This document shows, in pieces, positions 48,232-58,349 of a DNA stretch of 64,000 nucleotides. Source of the DNA: Tricholoma matsutake (Eukaryota > Basidiomycota > Agaricomycetes > Agaricales > Tricholomataceae). Under the pieces are notes generated by a model that was not told where the DNA came from, did not search any database, and saw nothing but the letters and a program-made list of their open reading frames with translations. The stretch covers positions 5,208,001-5,272,000 of the forward strand of contig AP026548.1 in NCBI GenBank assembly GCA_026075535.2. Direction: 5' to 3'. The position numbers and the translations under genes are program-made. Every line of letters starts with the position of its first letter. Positions within the stretch are counted from its first letter, which is position 1.

Positions 48232-50600
48232 ACACGAATCCTGAATGGCAGCTTCAGTTTTAGTGACAGATGGTCCACCATCAGGGTGTTTCTCTGTGGG
48301 AATTGGTATGCACGATGAGTGACATGGGAGGGGTGGAGGGGATGGTGTCCTTTGTCGAGCTATCTGGCGATTATCCTCGATGGGTGGTGCATGATTGACA
48401 TTGTCATGTTTGTCATCAATGTCATCTAGAAGTGTGGGAATGAAGCTCATTGTTGCATTTTCAGTCTCATTAAGATTCCCATTGTCTCCCAGAGTAGTCA
48501 GTTTGGGTGGTGTGTGACCGTCGTGGCTTTCGAGGAACTTGACATGGTAAGAGCTATGGACTCTCCCCATGGTTTGGTTATAACAATGGTATGATTTGGA
48601 TTTTGGATCATATCCTATCAGTATGCATTCGATGGAGTGTTCGAAAATTTTGGGATTGTCCTTTTTTGGTATAAGAACAAAGGCCTGACACCCAATTTCC
48701 CATAGATATGAGTAGTCAGGTTTACATCCAAACCACAGTTCCCAAGGTGTACATCCCTGGAGTGATTGAGTGGTGGTTTTGCATGTAGATGAGATGCTGT
48801 CAGGTAGAATTCGTCCCAAAGGTAAGGTGGTAGGCCAGAATAAATCCTCATTGAATGTGCTTTTGCCATTAATGTTTGATGTATGCACTCGACACATCAA
48901 ATGTGTGCCAAAGTATGGGGGGCAGTGAATCACTGATCTGTACCACGAGATTTCAGCCATGCTTCCATTTCATGCAACTTAAGTTCTCCATTATTGGTAA
49001 CATAGGTCCCAACCTTAAGTCCAGTCTCATTTTCTTGAGCAAGCTCCCAAGCTTTAAGTTCAGGAAAAGAGTCGTCTTTATTGTGAAGGGGGATTGACCA
49101 AGGAAATGAAGTAAAGTCGTCGACAATATCCATTATGTATGAATTCCCAGTATGAGACTTCACTGCATGTGGTCCCGATAAGTCTACCCACACCTTTTCC
49201 AGCTTCCTCATCGCTTTATGACCAGGTCCCTCCTCACGTTTCTTGGGTACAGGCATCTTCATCTGCTTACCAAGTACACATGAGTCACATTTAGGTGGTT
49301 TAGACGTGGAGGTAAGGGGCACACCTGTGAGTGTACCTGTTTTGGCCATGTCCCAGATAGACTGGTAATTTGTGTGACCAAGGCGATGATGCCAGGTTTC
49401 CAAGTCAGCAGAGCAATGGATAGATAGGGTGTGATCGATGGCAGCAGTATGGAGGTTGAGTAAGTAGAGTTTCTTGGAGAGATGTGTGCCTCGTGCAATG
49501 AGTGAGCCAGTGGACTTGTCAGTAATCCAACAAGCAGAATTATCAAAATGGGCTACAGCGTTCAAATCATCTGCAAGTGCGCCCACAGAGACAAGTCAGA
49601 CTGCTGAATTTGGAATGTAGAGCACATTACATAACATAATTGATGTGCCCCGAGCGATTCTCAATTTGATGTCACCAACACCGATAGCGATGATCGAGGA
49701 ACCTCCAACCCCTTTGACAGGTCGAGGCGGTATAGGGCATAAGGTTAGGAAGTCTGCCTTGTCAGGCGATATATGTACAGTCGCTTCTGAGTCAACTATG
49801 AAAGGGTAATCATTGAGGGAAAGATTTGATCAGCATGTCTGGCTTAGAGGCTCGACAGTGAACACGTCCTCATGAGGCATAGAGACATGATGATTCCAGT
49901 CAATAGTGACTGTCTCCTCCTCAGTAACAACCCAACCCTCATACTCCACTTCTTCAATGGCTGCAGCCAGAACTGGATCAGACGCAATACCTGCAAACTC
50001 CTGGTGAGGGGAAACAGAAGGGGGGGCATTCTCAGAATCGACCATGACCATGAATGCTCGGCCATTAATGTCCTTGACAGTGATGGGGATTTTAGAGTGA
50101 TTAGTTTTGGGTGTCGCATTCAAGAGTGCAGCCTTTGACTCTGCAATGGTCTTTCCAGCCATACTGCCACCTGGCTTAATGCAGTACTCCAGGAGTGGCA
50201 TGTCCTTTGTGCACTGTATAGAAAGTGCCTGTTGTAAAATTTGGACTTGGCACACCGGTCCCTCTTTTTGATGTTGATCCTGAAGAATCTTCCAATTAGC
50301 ATCAGGACCCTTTTTAATATCAATGAATTGTCGTTCAGAAGGGGAGATACTAGATGCAAGGAATGCGTATGCAAAGTGAGAATTAGCCTTCCAATTGGAA
50401 AGGGCGTGAGGCTCCATGGACAAGCGTTCAGCAATATCACCAATGACATATTTGTACAGTCCATTGAGGGAGAGGGCAATAATAATCTCCTCACACCACT
50501 CTTTGTAGTTAGACTTGAACTTGTCCAGTTTCTTGCTGGTATACTGAACAGATAATTTGATGAGGGAAATGGATGGGGGAACAGTAGTGTTGACACCCAT
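48232..50600 (-). pseudogene. Copia-1 gag, protease and integrase remains
   Basis: Gag starts at 50600 (MGVNTTVPPSISLIKL) with the UBN2-like KLDKFKSNYKEWCEEI. The usual zinc knuckle is missing: LEYC runs straight into KPGGSMAGKTIAES (about 50190-50140), sequence normally found after it, implying an internal deletion. The protease shows VDSEATVHISPDKADF where the family has DSGAT (49795-49745). The integrase has ETWHHRLGHTNYQSI...CDSCVLGK zinc-binding pairs (49405-49265), VDLSGPHA (49190) and VTNNGEL (49000), where a DNG motif with the second catalytic Asp is expected. The C-terminal part, WELWFGCKPDYSYLWEIGCQ to AAIQDSC (48750-48229), follows. Three lost functions show it is non-autonomous. 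Confidence 0.88.
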
Positions 50601-50782
50601 AATAGGAGGACGGTGATGGTAGACTATAAAATGTCAAAGAAGAGAGGGAGAAACATGCTGGAATACCAGGCACATTTGTGAAAGACAAAGGAATTGATCC
50701 ACAAGTGATTGGACAAGTGGATCAAGAGGATGATGTAGAGTGGCTAGGATACTTTCTTCCATTGTTTATGTGTGACAGGAGT

Positions 50783-50793
50783 GGCCCATAACC
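50783..50793 (-). other. Copia-1 primer-binding site, initiator tRNA half type
   Basis: Directly after the 5' LTR, in element direction, lies GGTTATGGGCC. This is the complement of the initiator tRNA-Met anticodon arm (GGCCCATAACC), the half-tRNA priming known for Ty1/copia elements. It confirms where the LTR ends. Confidence 0.75.
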
Positions 50794-51186
50794 TATTGAA
50801 AGTTAATCCTAGTGTAAACAAGAGTAGAACTCAGTCTCCATATAAGTGACTATTTCTGGTGTACTGTACCTAGTGTAAACAGGAGTAGAACTACAAGTAC
50901 AGTAAGTAATGATCTATAACTGAGTAATAACATCAATATGCACCTCAGTCTCCATATAAGTGACTGAGGTGCTAATGACACTATCTACTGTATATATATG
51001 TGTGTCGTGTATGATAAAGAGGAATGGTATAAAGGTATCTACGGAATGCACACCTCCAAGGGATGTACTAAATATAGCTGACACATCAAAGGCATGCTGG
51101 CAAATATGATTGATGCACCAAAGGCATGCCAGAAACTGTATTTGGTAATATGGTGTTCATGTGAGTTCACGGTGTGATTCTCAACA
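50794..51186 (-). repeat. Copia-1 5' LTR
   Basis: Pairs with 44845-45239. The low number of differences between the two LTRs indicates a fairly young insertion, the youngest large event seen in the stack except for the repeat inserted in it. Confidence 0.92.
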
Positions 51187-51900
51187 GTAGACACCCCTGG
51201 ATGGGTTTCAAACCTGATCAACGTCCATCGAAGCTCAAAGCTGTCAACAAATTTACAGATCAAATGAAATCCATGCTAGACGAAGCACAGGCAGCCCTTT
51301 CAAAATTGAAGGATGATATGGCAAGGTACTATAATCAATGGTGAACCCCAGCACCAAAGTTTGAGGCAGGTGATAAGGTCTTTCTTGATGCTTCGGACAT
51401 TAGCATGACCAGGCCCTCAAAAAAGTTTGTACATTGATATCTCAGCCCCTACCCAATTGTTTGCCCTGTAGGTTCACATGCATACTGTCTGAAACTACCG
51501 CCATCCATGTCATGACTCCACCCAGTCTTCCATGTCAACAAACTCATGCCAACCCCACTGGATCTAATTGTAGGTCAACAACTGCATCCACCACCACCAC
51601 CATATATCATAGGAGGAGAGCAGAGGTACGAGATTGAAGAGGTGATAGATAGTCAGATGAGGGGCAGGACACTGCAATACCTGGTTAGGTGGAAGGGCTA
51701 TGGTTGCAAAGAAAATTCATGGATTTTGGAAGGTGACTTGGATGCTCCTGAGCTAATAAAGGACTTCTACAGAGCCCACCCAACCGCCCCTAAATGCATC
51801 AATGCCCTGCTTTTTGGTCACATGGGTTTTCGACCGCGACACCAGGTCTGGTCACCATAGAGTTTTTTGCATTGGGATGCTGTGGCTTAAGGGGGGGTGA
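51187..51900 (+). pseudogene. Ty3/gypsy integrase C-terminus with chromodomain
   Basis: It continues the integrase from 44844: HPWMGFKPDQRPSKLKAVN, then AQAALSKLKDDMARYYNQW and FEAGDKVFLDASDI (the GPY/F-type region), HPVFHVNKLMP, and a chromodomain RYEIEEVIDSQMRGRTLQYL...VRWKGYGCKENSWI (about 51625-51725). Chromodomains guide chromoviruses to marked heterochromatin. Stops after NQW and FVH show it is inactive. A purine tract (TAAGGGGGGGTGA, 51888-51900) precedes the LTR. Confidence 0.88.
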
Positions 51901-52359
51901 TGTAAGGGGAACCCTCAATGAGCACTCACCAACCCCTACAAACTTCTACAAAGTTCACGAACATTCTTCGAACAATCTTTCGAACTGTCTTCAAACTCTT
52001 TGAACTCCTCGAACATTCTTCGAACAGTCTTTGAACTCTTCAAACTCCTCAAACATTCTTTGAACAACTTTGAACTGCTTTGAGCTGCTCCACCCCTCAC
52101 CTACGACCACACCCATACTTTGATGATGCCACAGAAGTCATGGGACAACTTTCAAATGCATTAGGATGAAGCAGGATGTGCACCTGGCAGTGCTTGCTTC
52201 CTTAGTCCCACTTCCACATGGAGACTGAATTATTTTACCTTGTCACATGGTTCCGGGTATATAGTTAGCACCCTCTGCAGGGAAACACCTTAGACTTTTC
52301 TCTTTGGTTTTCCCTTGCAAGTATCGAGCTCAGGCTCTGATTGTAAGGTTGCCCTTACA
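51901..52359 (+). repeat. Chromovirus 3' LTR
   Basis: It starts TGTAAGGGGAACC right after the polypurine tract and ends GTTGCCCTTACA, with TGTAAGG/CCTTACA as inverted ends. It has a TATA-like GGTATATAG at about 52256 and a minisatellite of CGAACATTCTTCGAACAGTC-type units at 51960-52075. Copia-2 sequence starts at 52360, so this gypsy element had inserted into Copia-2. Its 5' LTR and the other Copia-2 half are not in the window. Confidence 0.85.
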
Positions 52360-52684
52360 CTCAAGGCATGGGAGCTCACTCATGAAGCTGAGACAGGCCT
52401 CAAGGTCAGAACTCACAAATCACATCAAATGGAGACATGGCTCAAATCTTGAGGTACTGAACAACAGTTTACTGCCTCACATACATCTGCACACATTGGA
52501 CATGTTGATCATATGCACAGAACCCTCATGGCGAAGGCACGTACAATGTATATATATGCACAGCTACCTACATATCTCTGGAATGAACTCTACCTAATGG
52601 CCATTTACCTACATGCAAAAACCACCACACAGTTGTTATGTGGAATTACACCCTGGGAATTATGGTATGAATGCAAACCAGATT
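52360..52684 (+). pseudogene. Copia-2 integrase fragment (left part)
   Basis: The frame reads SRHGSSLMKL or, in the coding frame, WELTHEAETGLKVRTHKS, HQMETWLKS, then TEQQFTASHTSAHIGHVDHM and MAKARTMYIYAQLPTYLWNE, ending CKPDYSY at the insertion point. It is equivalent to Copia-1 at 49040-48700. One TGA follows WLKS. It is broken on the left by the chromovirus LTR and on the right by the 4.2 kb TIR element. Confidence 0.85.
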
Positions 52685-52751
52685 ATTCATACATAGGGCA
52701 CAGCACGGGTATGGGTATGGGTATGGGATTGCCATACCTGGGCAACACCAT

Positions 52752-53925
52752 TGATAGGTCGTCTCCTTGGCTCAAGGACCAATTCACCACTTTAGCATCA
52801 TTTTAATCACATCGGCTAACTCCTACGACGTCCCAGATGCAGTGCGACCCAGTCTATCAATTGCGATATCATATCGACCATGTTGAAACATCACCAGCGA
52901 CATCGATCATATCAAGAGCCCACATTGCACAACCTTAGGACTACCCCAAAAGTCCCTAAGATCCCCCTACACCACCATCGAACATCCCTGATCAACTTCG
53001 AACAGCCGCAACCATGATCAAGCATCGTTGAGCATCACCGATCGATATCAAGAAACTATGAGCGACATCGGGCACCGCCTTCATTATCTAAATGGTGGAA
53101 GACCATGCACTAGGACGTATTCCAACTCGTGCTCAAACCTGTTGATCATAGGTCAGCCTCGTTCCAAGTCCCTATCGCGCACAGAACCCGCTGGACACAT
53201 TATTGCGAGACTTAGCGCAGTTTATACACAAAGGACAGTCTCTTTTAGTTCTTTCCCTTTATTACTCTTTCATCATATGATATATATATCTTTCTTGTTC
53301 AGATTCCAGTCTCCTTTATGGCCTTGTGCCTTAACTCATATCTTTTGCCTCATGTTCTACACATGTTTCTCATTCCATTTTAGGAAGTTTCTTTAAAACA
53401 TATAAAACTCTGTAGTATCTACTGGGAAATAAAAAGAAATCGTCTTCACATATCGTCTCATATACAGTTCTAAGCATCCGATCAACTTTCTAAAACAATC
53501 TAAGTCTCTGCGGGTTTTCTCGATCGATGAGAAACCTCTGCGATAGTTGCGTCCTCGATCCTCCCTCGATCCTCTCGTCATTAGTTCTAGCAACCCTTCC
53601 AACACTTCATAGCCGTTTGCTGCACCCTTCATATACCATTGACCTATCGAAAGGTCCCCAGAATTCACATATCGACCATCGACGATAAACTTGTTCACCA
53701 TCGATCTTGTTGATCGCCCTCGATATTGATCAATACTCAGTCGGACCGCGCCAAACGCCTTCGTCTCTCATAACACTACCTTCACGACTAGTACCAACTG
53801 GTCATCTTTCCAGTGGTTGGGCCACGAACATTTGGAACGACTCGCAACCTTCCTCTGACTCATCGCAAATATCATCGATTGCCTCATCAGCAGTTTAGGT
53901 GGTTTTCCCGGGTTGAGTATCATCA
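52752..53925. repeat. LTR-like repeat, copy 3 (short subtype)
   Basis: It is close to 47077-48231 base by base (TGATAGGTCG... to ...GAGTATCATCA) and sits 57 bp inside the left end of the 4.2 kb element. The flanks (CCATT and CTGTA) are not a clear duplication. No coding capacity; shared frames such as a 'TDRYQETMSDIGH' peptide occur in both copies only because the sequences are alike. Confidence 0.65.
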
Positions 53926-54070
53926 CTGTACCCTTTTCCACGGTGTTATGGGTATGTGCAGTTATGCCAGTACCCGGATTTTGGTCAGGTGAGTAATCAT
54001 CTGACCTTGTTGAATACTCATGACACATCTAATTCTAAACTATAGGATGATCCAACCACCACCATAGCAT

Positions 54071-54340
54071 GGCCCAAACGATGTGAATCATCATTTGGGC
54101 CTATAGTAAGTTTTTTTGTGTTTCATTTCTTGTTTTTTTGTAAACTAACTGATTATGTTTCTTCTTTTTCAGGTTCTAAACTACTGATAACAATGGATGA
54201 CAACAGCTAATGACACACACCCAACAGTGCCACGTCACCTGGGCCCAAACGACGTGATTGCATTGTTTGGGCCCATGGTAATTTTTTTTAGTTTGTTTCT
54301 TTTTTTCATAAACTAACTATTTGTTTCTTTCATTTCCTAG
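54071..54340 (+). other. Two hairpin-donor introns in tandem (plus strand)
   Basis: Hairpin GGCCCAAACGATG...CATCATTTGGGCC (54071-54101) ends four bases before intron 54106-54172 (GTAAGTTTT...AAACTAACTGAT...TTTTTCAG). Hairpin GGGCCCAAACGACG...CATTGTTTGGGCCC (54241-54274) ends three bases before intron 54278-54340 (GTAATTTTT...AAACTAACTATT...TTCCTAG). The exon between them is only 68 bp. A palindrome-like CTCACAAGCAACTGCTCATGGG follows at 54428-54449. Confidence 0.72.
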
Positions 54341-54639
54341 GTTGGAATTCCCTCAGAATGAGGAGCTCACACGGAATGACCCCACGCCAATGCCGCCATG
54401 TCACGGTGGCACACCACCCACCCCAGCCTCACAAGCAACTGCTCATGGGGTGGAAATGGGGATTGATGACTACAGGCACCACCCCCCCCCCCTCTCTCAC
54501 TGCAAATGCGAGCAGGGGGGTTACTCATTCTGTTCTTGGTGACTACAGGCACCACCCCCCTCCCTCGCTCCAAACACAAGAGGGGGGTCACTTTCTGTAT
54601 ATTAATTTAGTGTAATTAGATTATTAAAATACATATTCA

Positions 54640-55130
54640 TGCTGAAACCCACAAATAACCATGGGTAACCCACAGAGACCTGTGGTAACACCGTACCCCT
54701 ACCCATGCAGGTATGGTGTTTATGGGTAGGGTGTAGCATGGGTCACACCACGGGTCAAAATCCACACACCATACCTGCACCTGTGTAACCCACACCCGTT
54801 CCCACACTGTACCTGCAGGTACAGGTTTCTACCATGGTGTACTTACACTGTGGTGACACCATACACTGCTCCCCAATGCCGCAGGTTTCTCCATGGTTCC
54901 TTCGCACTGGGCACCTCAGGTACTACCCCTTCTCCATCAAAGGAAGCCCCTGCTGCATAGCAGCAAGCTATTGCTTGCTGTCTAGCTCACAGGGGCTGCA
55001 GAGGAGATGGGGACAGAGGCAGGGAGGGGTGCACTAGTCGAAGAACGACTGCAGGTGCTGCCAGCAAAAGAAACAACACCCTCCCCCTTGCATAGAGGGC
55101 AAGGGGCAAGGGGCAAGGGGTGGCCACTCA
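54640..55130. other. Centre between two facing hairpin-exon groups
   Basis: It is rich in ACCCATG, CATGGGTA, ACCTGCAGG and related motifs that also lie near both ends of the 4.2 kb element (GGGTAT/ATACCC types). This suggests an older end or a nested relative. No gene is seen. Direct AAGGGGC repeats lie at about 55095-55120. Confidence 0.4.
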
Positions 55131-55239
55131 TGTTCGTTGTGCTCCCCATTCACCTCTTGTCATTGTCATAGTCAGCGTTGTCATCCTGCCATCCTGGTGA
55201 TGATGGCGGTCCCCCATCTTTCCTGTCATTTTGTTTCCC

Positions 55240-55400
55240 TTCCCCCCCGTTGTTTCCCTTCCCCCCCATTGTTTCCCTTCCCCCCCATTGTTTCCCTTCC
55301 CCCCGTTGTTTCCCTTGCCCCCCATTGTTTTGCTTCACTCTCCCATCTTTTCATTCTCCTCCCCCGTCTTTTCATTTCCCTCCCCTGTCTTTTCATTCCT
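55240..55400. repeat. Pyrimidine-rich minisatellite
   Basis: Seven or more units of CCCATTGTTTCCCTTCCCC type with variable C-tract length, turning into TTTTCATTCTCCTCCCC. It is the counterpart of the tract at 1905-2240. Confidence 0.85.
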
Positions 55401-55435
55401 GTCGTCCCATTATCCCATTGTCCTCACAATCCACC

Positions 55436-55785
55436 CTGCGAGCAAGTAGCTCACAGGCGAGGGGCGGGTGGTCGTTCCGTCTTGGCCACCCTGTGAGCAG
55501 CTGCTCACAGCAGTGGTTATGGGTGTAGTGTGGTCATCATCATCTTCAGCAGGTTTAGTTAGTACCTAAAAAAGTCTGTTAGTAATAAAATAAGGAAACA
55601 AGAAAGAAAAAACTTACCAATGGCCCAAGAGATGTCAAATGACTCTTGGGCCTTTTTTTGTTTGCTTTGCCTCCTCGTTGTGTCCCCCTCGTCTCCCTGG
55701 TGTCTCGTTGTTCTGTTGTCATTGCCATGCCCTCACCATTTTGAAGTTGCACCCATTCCCACCCCGTGAGCAGCTGCTTGCAGCG
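55436..55785. repeat. Palindrome cluster with perfect CTGTGAGCAGCTGCTCACAG
   Basis: Dyads lie at 55436-55456, 55491-55510 (a perfect 20-bp palindrome, extended by CCAC/GTGG-like flanks) and 55764-55786. They are in the same position relative to the introns as the dyads in the other two regions. Confidence 0.85.
55566..55652 (-). other. Intron (55617-55566) plus donor hairpin (55652-55622)
   Basis: On the minus strand the stem GGCCCAAGAG / CTCTTGGGCC has ten perfect pairs. It differs in sequence from the GGCCCAAACG stems elsewhere on both arms together, so the pairing has been kept. Four bases later GTAAGTTTTTTC starts a 52-bp intron with ATTACTAACAGA as branch and TTTTTTAG as acceptor. Confidence 0.72.
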
Positions 55786-55852
55786 GTGGTTGGGGGTGCT
55801 GTGGTGCTGTGGTGGTTGTCGTCATGGTAGTCATGTCGTTGTGAGTTAAAAC

Positions 55853-55918
55853 CTGTAAACAATGAAAATAAAGTTAGACGAATAAATGAAAACAAGATAT
55901 GAATAAAGAACAACTTAC
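55853..55918 (-). other. Spliceosomal intron without donor hairpin
   Basis: Minus strand: AACAG/GTAAGTTGTTC ... CGTCTAACTTTA ... TTGTTTACAG/GTTTTAAC, 66 bp. No GGCCC hairpin lies upstream. Confidence 0.6.
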
Positions 55919-56152
55919 CTGTTTGTTTGTTTGGTGGTGGTGTCACCATGTGTGCCGTCTGTCATTGCGAGATAAGAGTTGTAGATAATGAAATATAAGT
56001 AACTTATCTGTGGCCTAAACCACGCATATATAGACGTCCCGTGACTCATCCTCGTACCCCTGTCCCATCCCTGCATTCATCTATCTGCTGGATGTTTGTT
56101 TGGTGGTGGTGGTGGTGTGGCTGTGTCATTGTGAGATAAAAACATGTAGATA

Positions 56153-56250
56153 CTGAAATAAAAGTAAGTCTAATGAAGAAAACAAGAGGGAACAGACCAA
56201 AAAGCCTTACCTGTGGCCCAAACGATGCATATATATGCGTCACTTGGGCC
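56153..56250 (-). other. Intron (56210-56153) plus long donor hairpin (56250-56215)
   Basis: The stem starts GGCCCAAGTGACGCATAT on the minus strand and pairs with ATATGCATCGTTTGGGCC with three mismatched or wobble positions, the longest of the set. CACAG/GTAAGGC follows, and TTTATTTCAG/TATC is the likely acceptor. Confidence 0.6.
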
Positions 56251-56427
56251 CATGCCTCATCCTCATACTTCCATCCATCTCCTTGTTTGTCTTCATTCAT
56301 TCGGTGGTGGCCTAGTTGTTGTCGTTGCCATCAGTCTCCTGTGCCAAAGCAAAAGCCTCACATCCCATTTGGATGGGGAGGAGGGTGGCGTTGCGTTGGT
56401 GGTCGCTGTCAAGCTGAAAACACTGAC

Positions 56428-56582
56428 CTAGCAAAAGAACAATTTGTTAGTTGGTTGAAGCAAAAGAAACAAAGAGCTTACTTGGTAATTTGGGGGGAGG
56501 TTGTTGTGGTGAGAATACAAGTTTTTGATCTAGAAAATGAAGAAATGATTAGTAGTAAAAAGACAAAGAAGAGAGAAATTAC
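56428..56582 (-). other. Two further introns of the minus-strand exon chain
   Basis: Introns 56582-56530 (GTAATTTCTCTC ... TACTACTAATCA ... TTTTCTAG) and 56481-56428 (GTAAGCTCTTTG ... CAACCAACTAACAA ... TTGCTAG) bound a 48-bp exon. Neither donor has a GGCCC hairpin. With those at 56210, 55918 and 55617 they make a five-intron chain with no long open frame through the exons. Confidence 0.6.
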
Positions 56583-56938
56583 CTTGGCATGTTATCAGAT
56601 CGATTGTCAGTTGCATTCCCATGGTCTCATTCATTGTGTGTATTGCCGATGCATTAATTTCACAACTGACGAGGATTCATATATAATTTAATTGAAATTG
56701 TGATAAGTTAATGTCTAGCTGGGCCCAACCTGCCAACACCATGAAAACCTGCGACACCATGTGTACAGGTGCAGTATGACACAGGTTGAGGATTTCAGGC
56801 ACTGCACCCGTACCTGTATACCCCATGACCTAAACACACAGGTTTACCTGCACCCATGCTATTCCCTATTCATGGGTATGGGTAGGGGTATAAGAAAATA
56901 TACCCAAGGGTTACCCGTGCTGTGCCCTATTCATACAT

Positions 56939-58345
56939 GCATGAAATAGGTTGTCGGGCATTCGTCCTTATCCCTAAGAAAGATAACCCAAAAATATTTG
57001 AATGATCAATCGAATGTGTGCTTATCGGATATGAACATAAATCCAAAGCTTACCGATGCTATGACCATACCACCCATAAAGTCCACAGCTCCTATCACGT
57101 TCACTTCATTGAGAGTCACAAAGGCCATACACCATCAGAACCAACAAACACACCTGACAGAGACTCAGTTGGACTAATAAATCTGATAATTGCACCACCT
57201 GATGATGATGATGATGAACCTATTACTCCCACAGATTGCCTGGATATACATACAACACCACCCGTAATTGCACCCCCTCGACGATCATCTTGCATTCTGA
57301 TGCCAACTGATCGCAATCCAAATGGTGGACCTGCTGTCACCTGCACTGAAACAGCTGTGCAGGAATCCAGGGAGAGTGTGGTTCACATGAAGGAGCTTTG
57401 TCAGGAACAGAAAGCAGCTAGACAGGCTGAAATGTGCACTGATCACCCTGAAGAACTTGCTGCCAGCAATAATATTGCTAATGATCTCCACCATGCATTT
57501 GGGAACTTTGATCTTGGTGATCAGGCACATGAGCTTCTTGCCCTGATCTCAGAAATGACTGATCTTGATCCAGAATCACTTCAATTCGAAGATGAACCCC
57601 GAACATGGGATGAGGCAAACACGTCGGCTGATGCAATTAGATGGAAAACTGGGTATCGTGATGAACTAAAATCACTGAAAGAAATGGGGGTCTACAAGCT
57701 CATCCCTCGCGCTGAGGTTCCTCTTGGGAAATGCATCCGAAAAGGGAAACCCATTTTCCACATTAAGCGTGATGAAGAAGGAAAAGCAGTTAGATGTTAA
57801 GTATGTCTTGTCTTTAAAGGTTTTGAACAAATTTATGGCAAGGACTACACTAAAACCACCTCACCTACTGCATGCATGGAATCATGGAGAATCCTTTTAC
57901 ACATTGCAGCCTCTCTAGGTTGGGATGTGCAACAAATTGACATGAAGACCGCTTTCTTGTATGGCCTACTACCTGAGGATGAGGTACAGTACATGCAACA
58001 GCCCATTGGATTTGAAGAGCCTGGGAAGGAAGACTGGGTATGGCAACTTCAGCACAGCCTGTATGGTATGAAACAAAGCAGCTGCATCTGGAACCAGACT
58101 CTCAATGCCCAGATGATCGAATGGGGATTTATGCGCCTGGCCTGCAAGTTGTGCATTTATTACCAGAAAACTGATACTGGCATCATTATTTCAGCAGTCC
58201 ATGTTGATGACTATCTCTCCATCGCTGACTCAAAGGAGGAAAATGAATGCTTCAAAGCCCAGATGTGTAAAGTTTGGACGATCTCCAAACTGGACTGCAC
58301 AATTTATTATAGGTATTGCTATATCCTGGGACAGGATCACACAAA
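56939..58345 (+). pseudogene. Copia-2 integrase end and reverse transcriptase
   Basis: It continues Copia-2: EIGCRAFVLIPKKDNPKIFE, one TGA, then SIECVLIGYEHKSKAYRCYD and a 260-codon open stretch (57018-57800) to the RT start HIKRDEEGKAVRC. After a frame change, KVCLVFKGFEQIYGKDYTK and the RT blocks QQIDMKTAFLYGLLPEDEV (about 57930-57985) and AVHVDDYLSIADSKEEN (58195-58245) follow; the VDD catalytic motif is intact here, unlike in Copia-1. It is broken at ITQTI by the LTR-like repeat starting at 58350. Confidence 0.88.
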
Positions 58346-58349
58346 CCAT

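Larger units (their letters stand above)
44845..51186 (-). mobile_element. Full-length Copia retrotransposon (Copia-1), inactive
   Basis: LTRs lie at 44845-45239 and 50794-51186 (395 and 393 bp, a few differences). Both flanks carry GTAGA (44840-44844 and 51187-51191), a 5-bp duplication. In element direction each LTR starts TGTTGAGAATC and ends TTTCAATA. The internal order read on the minus strand is gag, protease, integrase, RT, RNase H, the Ty1/copia order. It is inserted in the integrase region of a gypsy element and is itself split by the LTR-like repeat at 47077-48231. Frameshifts, stops and active-site changes show it cannot move by itself. Confidence 0.92.
52695..56928. mobile_element. 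4.2 kb TIR element with exact 10-bp target duplication
   Basis: The ends AGGGCACAGCACGGGTA (52695-52711) and its exact inverse (56912-56928) are flanked by ATTCATACAT on both sides (52685-52694 and 56929-56938). The insertion lies in Copia-2: removing it and one duplication copy restores the frame from CKPDYSY to EIGCRAFVLIPKK. Subterminal parts are rich in GGGTAT and ACCTGCACC motifs. No transposase is seen. The interior holds an LTR-like repeat (52752-53925) and two groups of hairpin exons that face each other. A 10-bp duplication suggests Mutator-like mobilisation (9-11 bp); this is inference from size alone. Confidence 0.88.

Noticed and set aside
52700..52730. GGGTATGGGTATGGGTATGGG resembling telomere repeats
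   Set aside because: Only three or four units, located just inside an exact inverted terminus of a DNA transposon and mirrored at the other end. It is a subterminal repeat.
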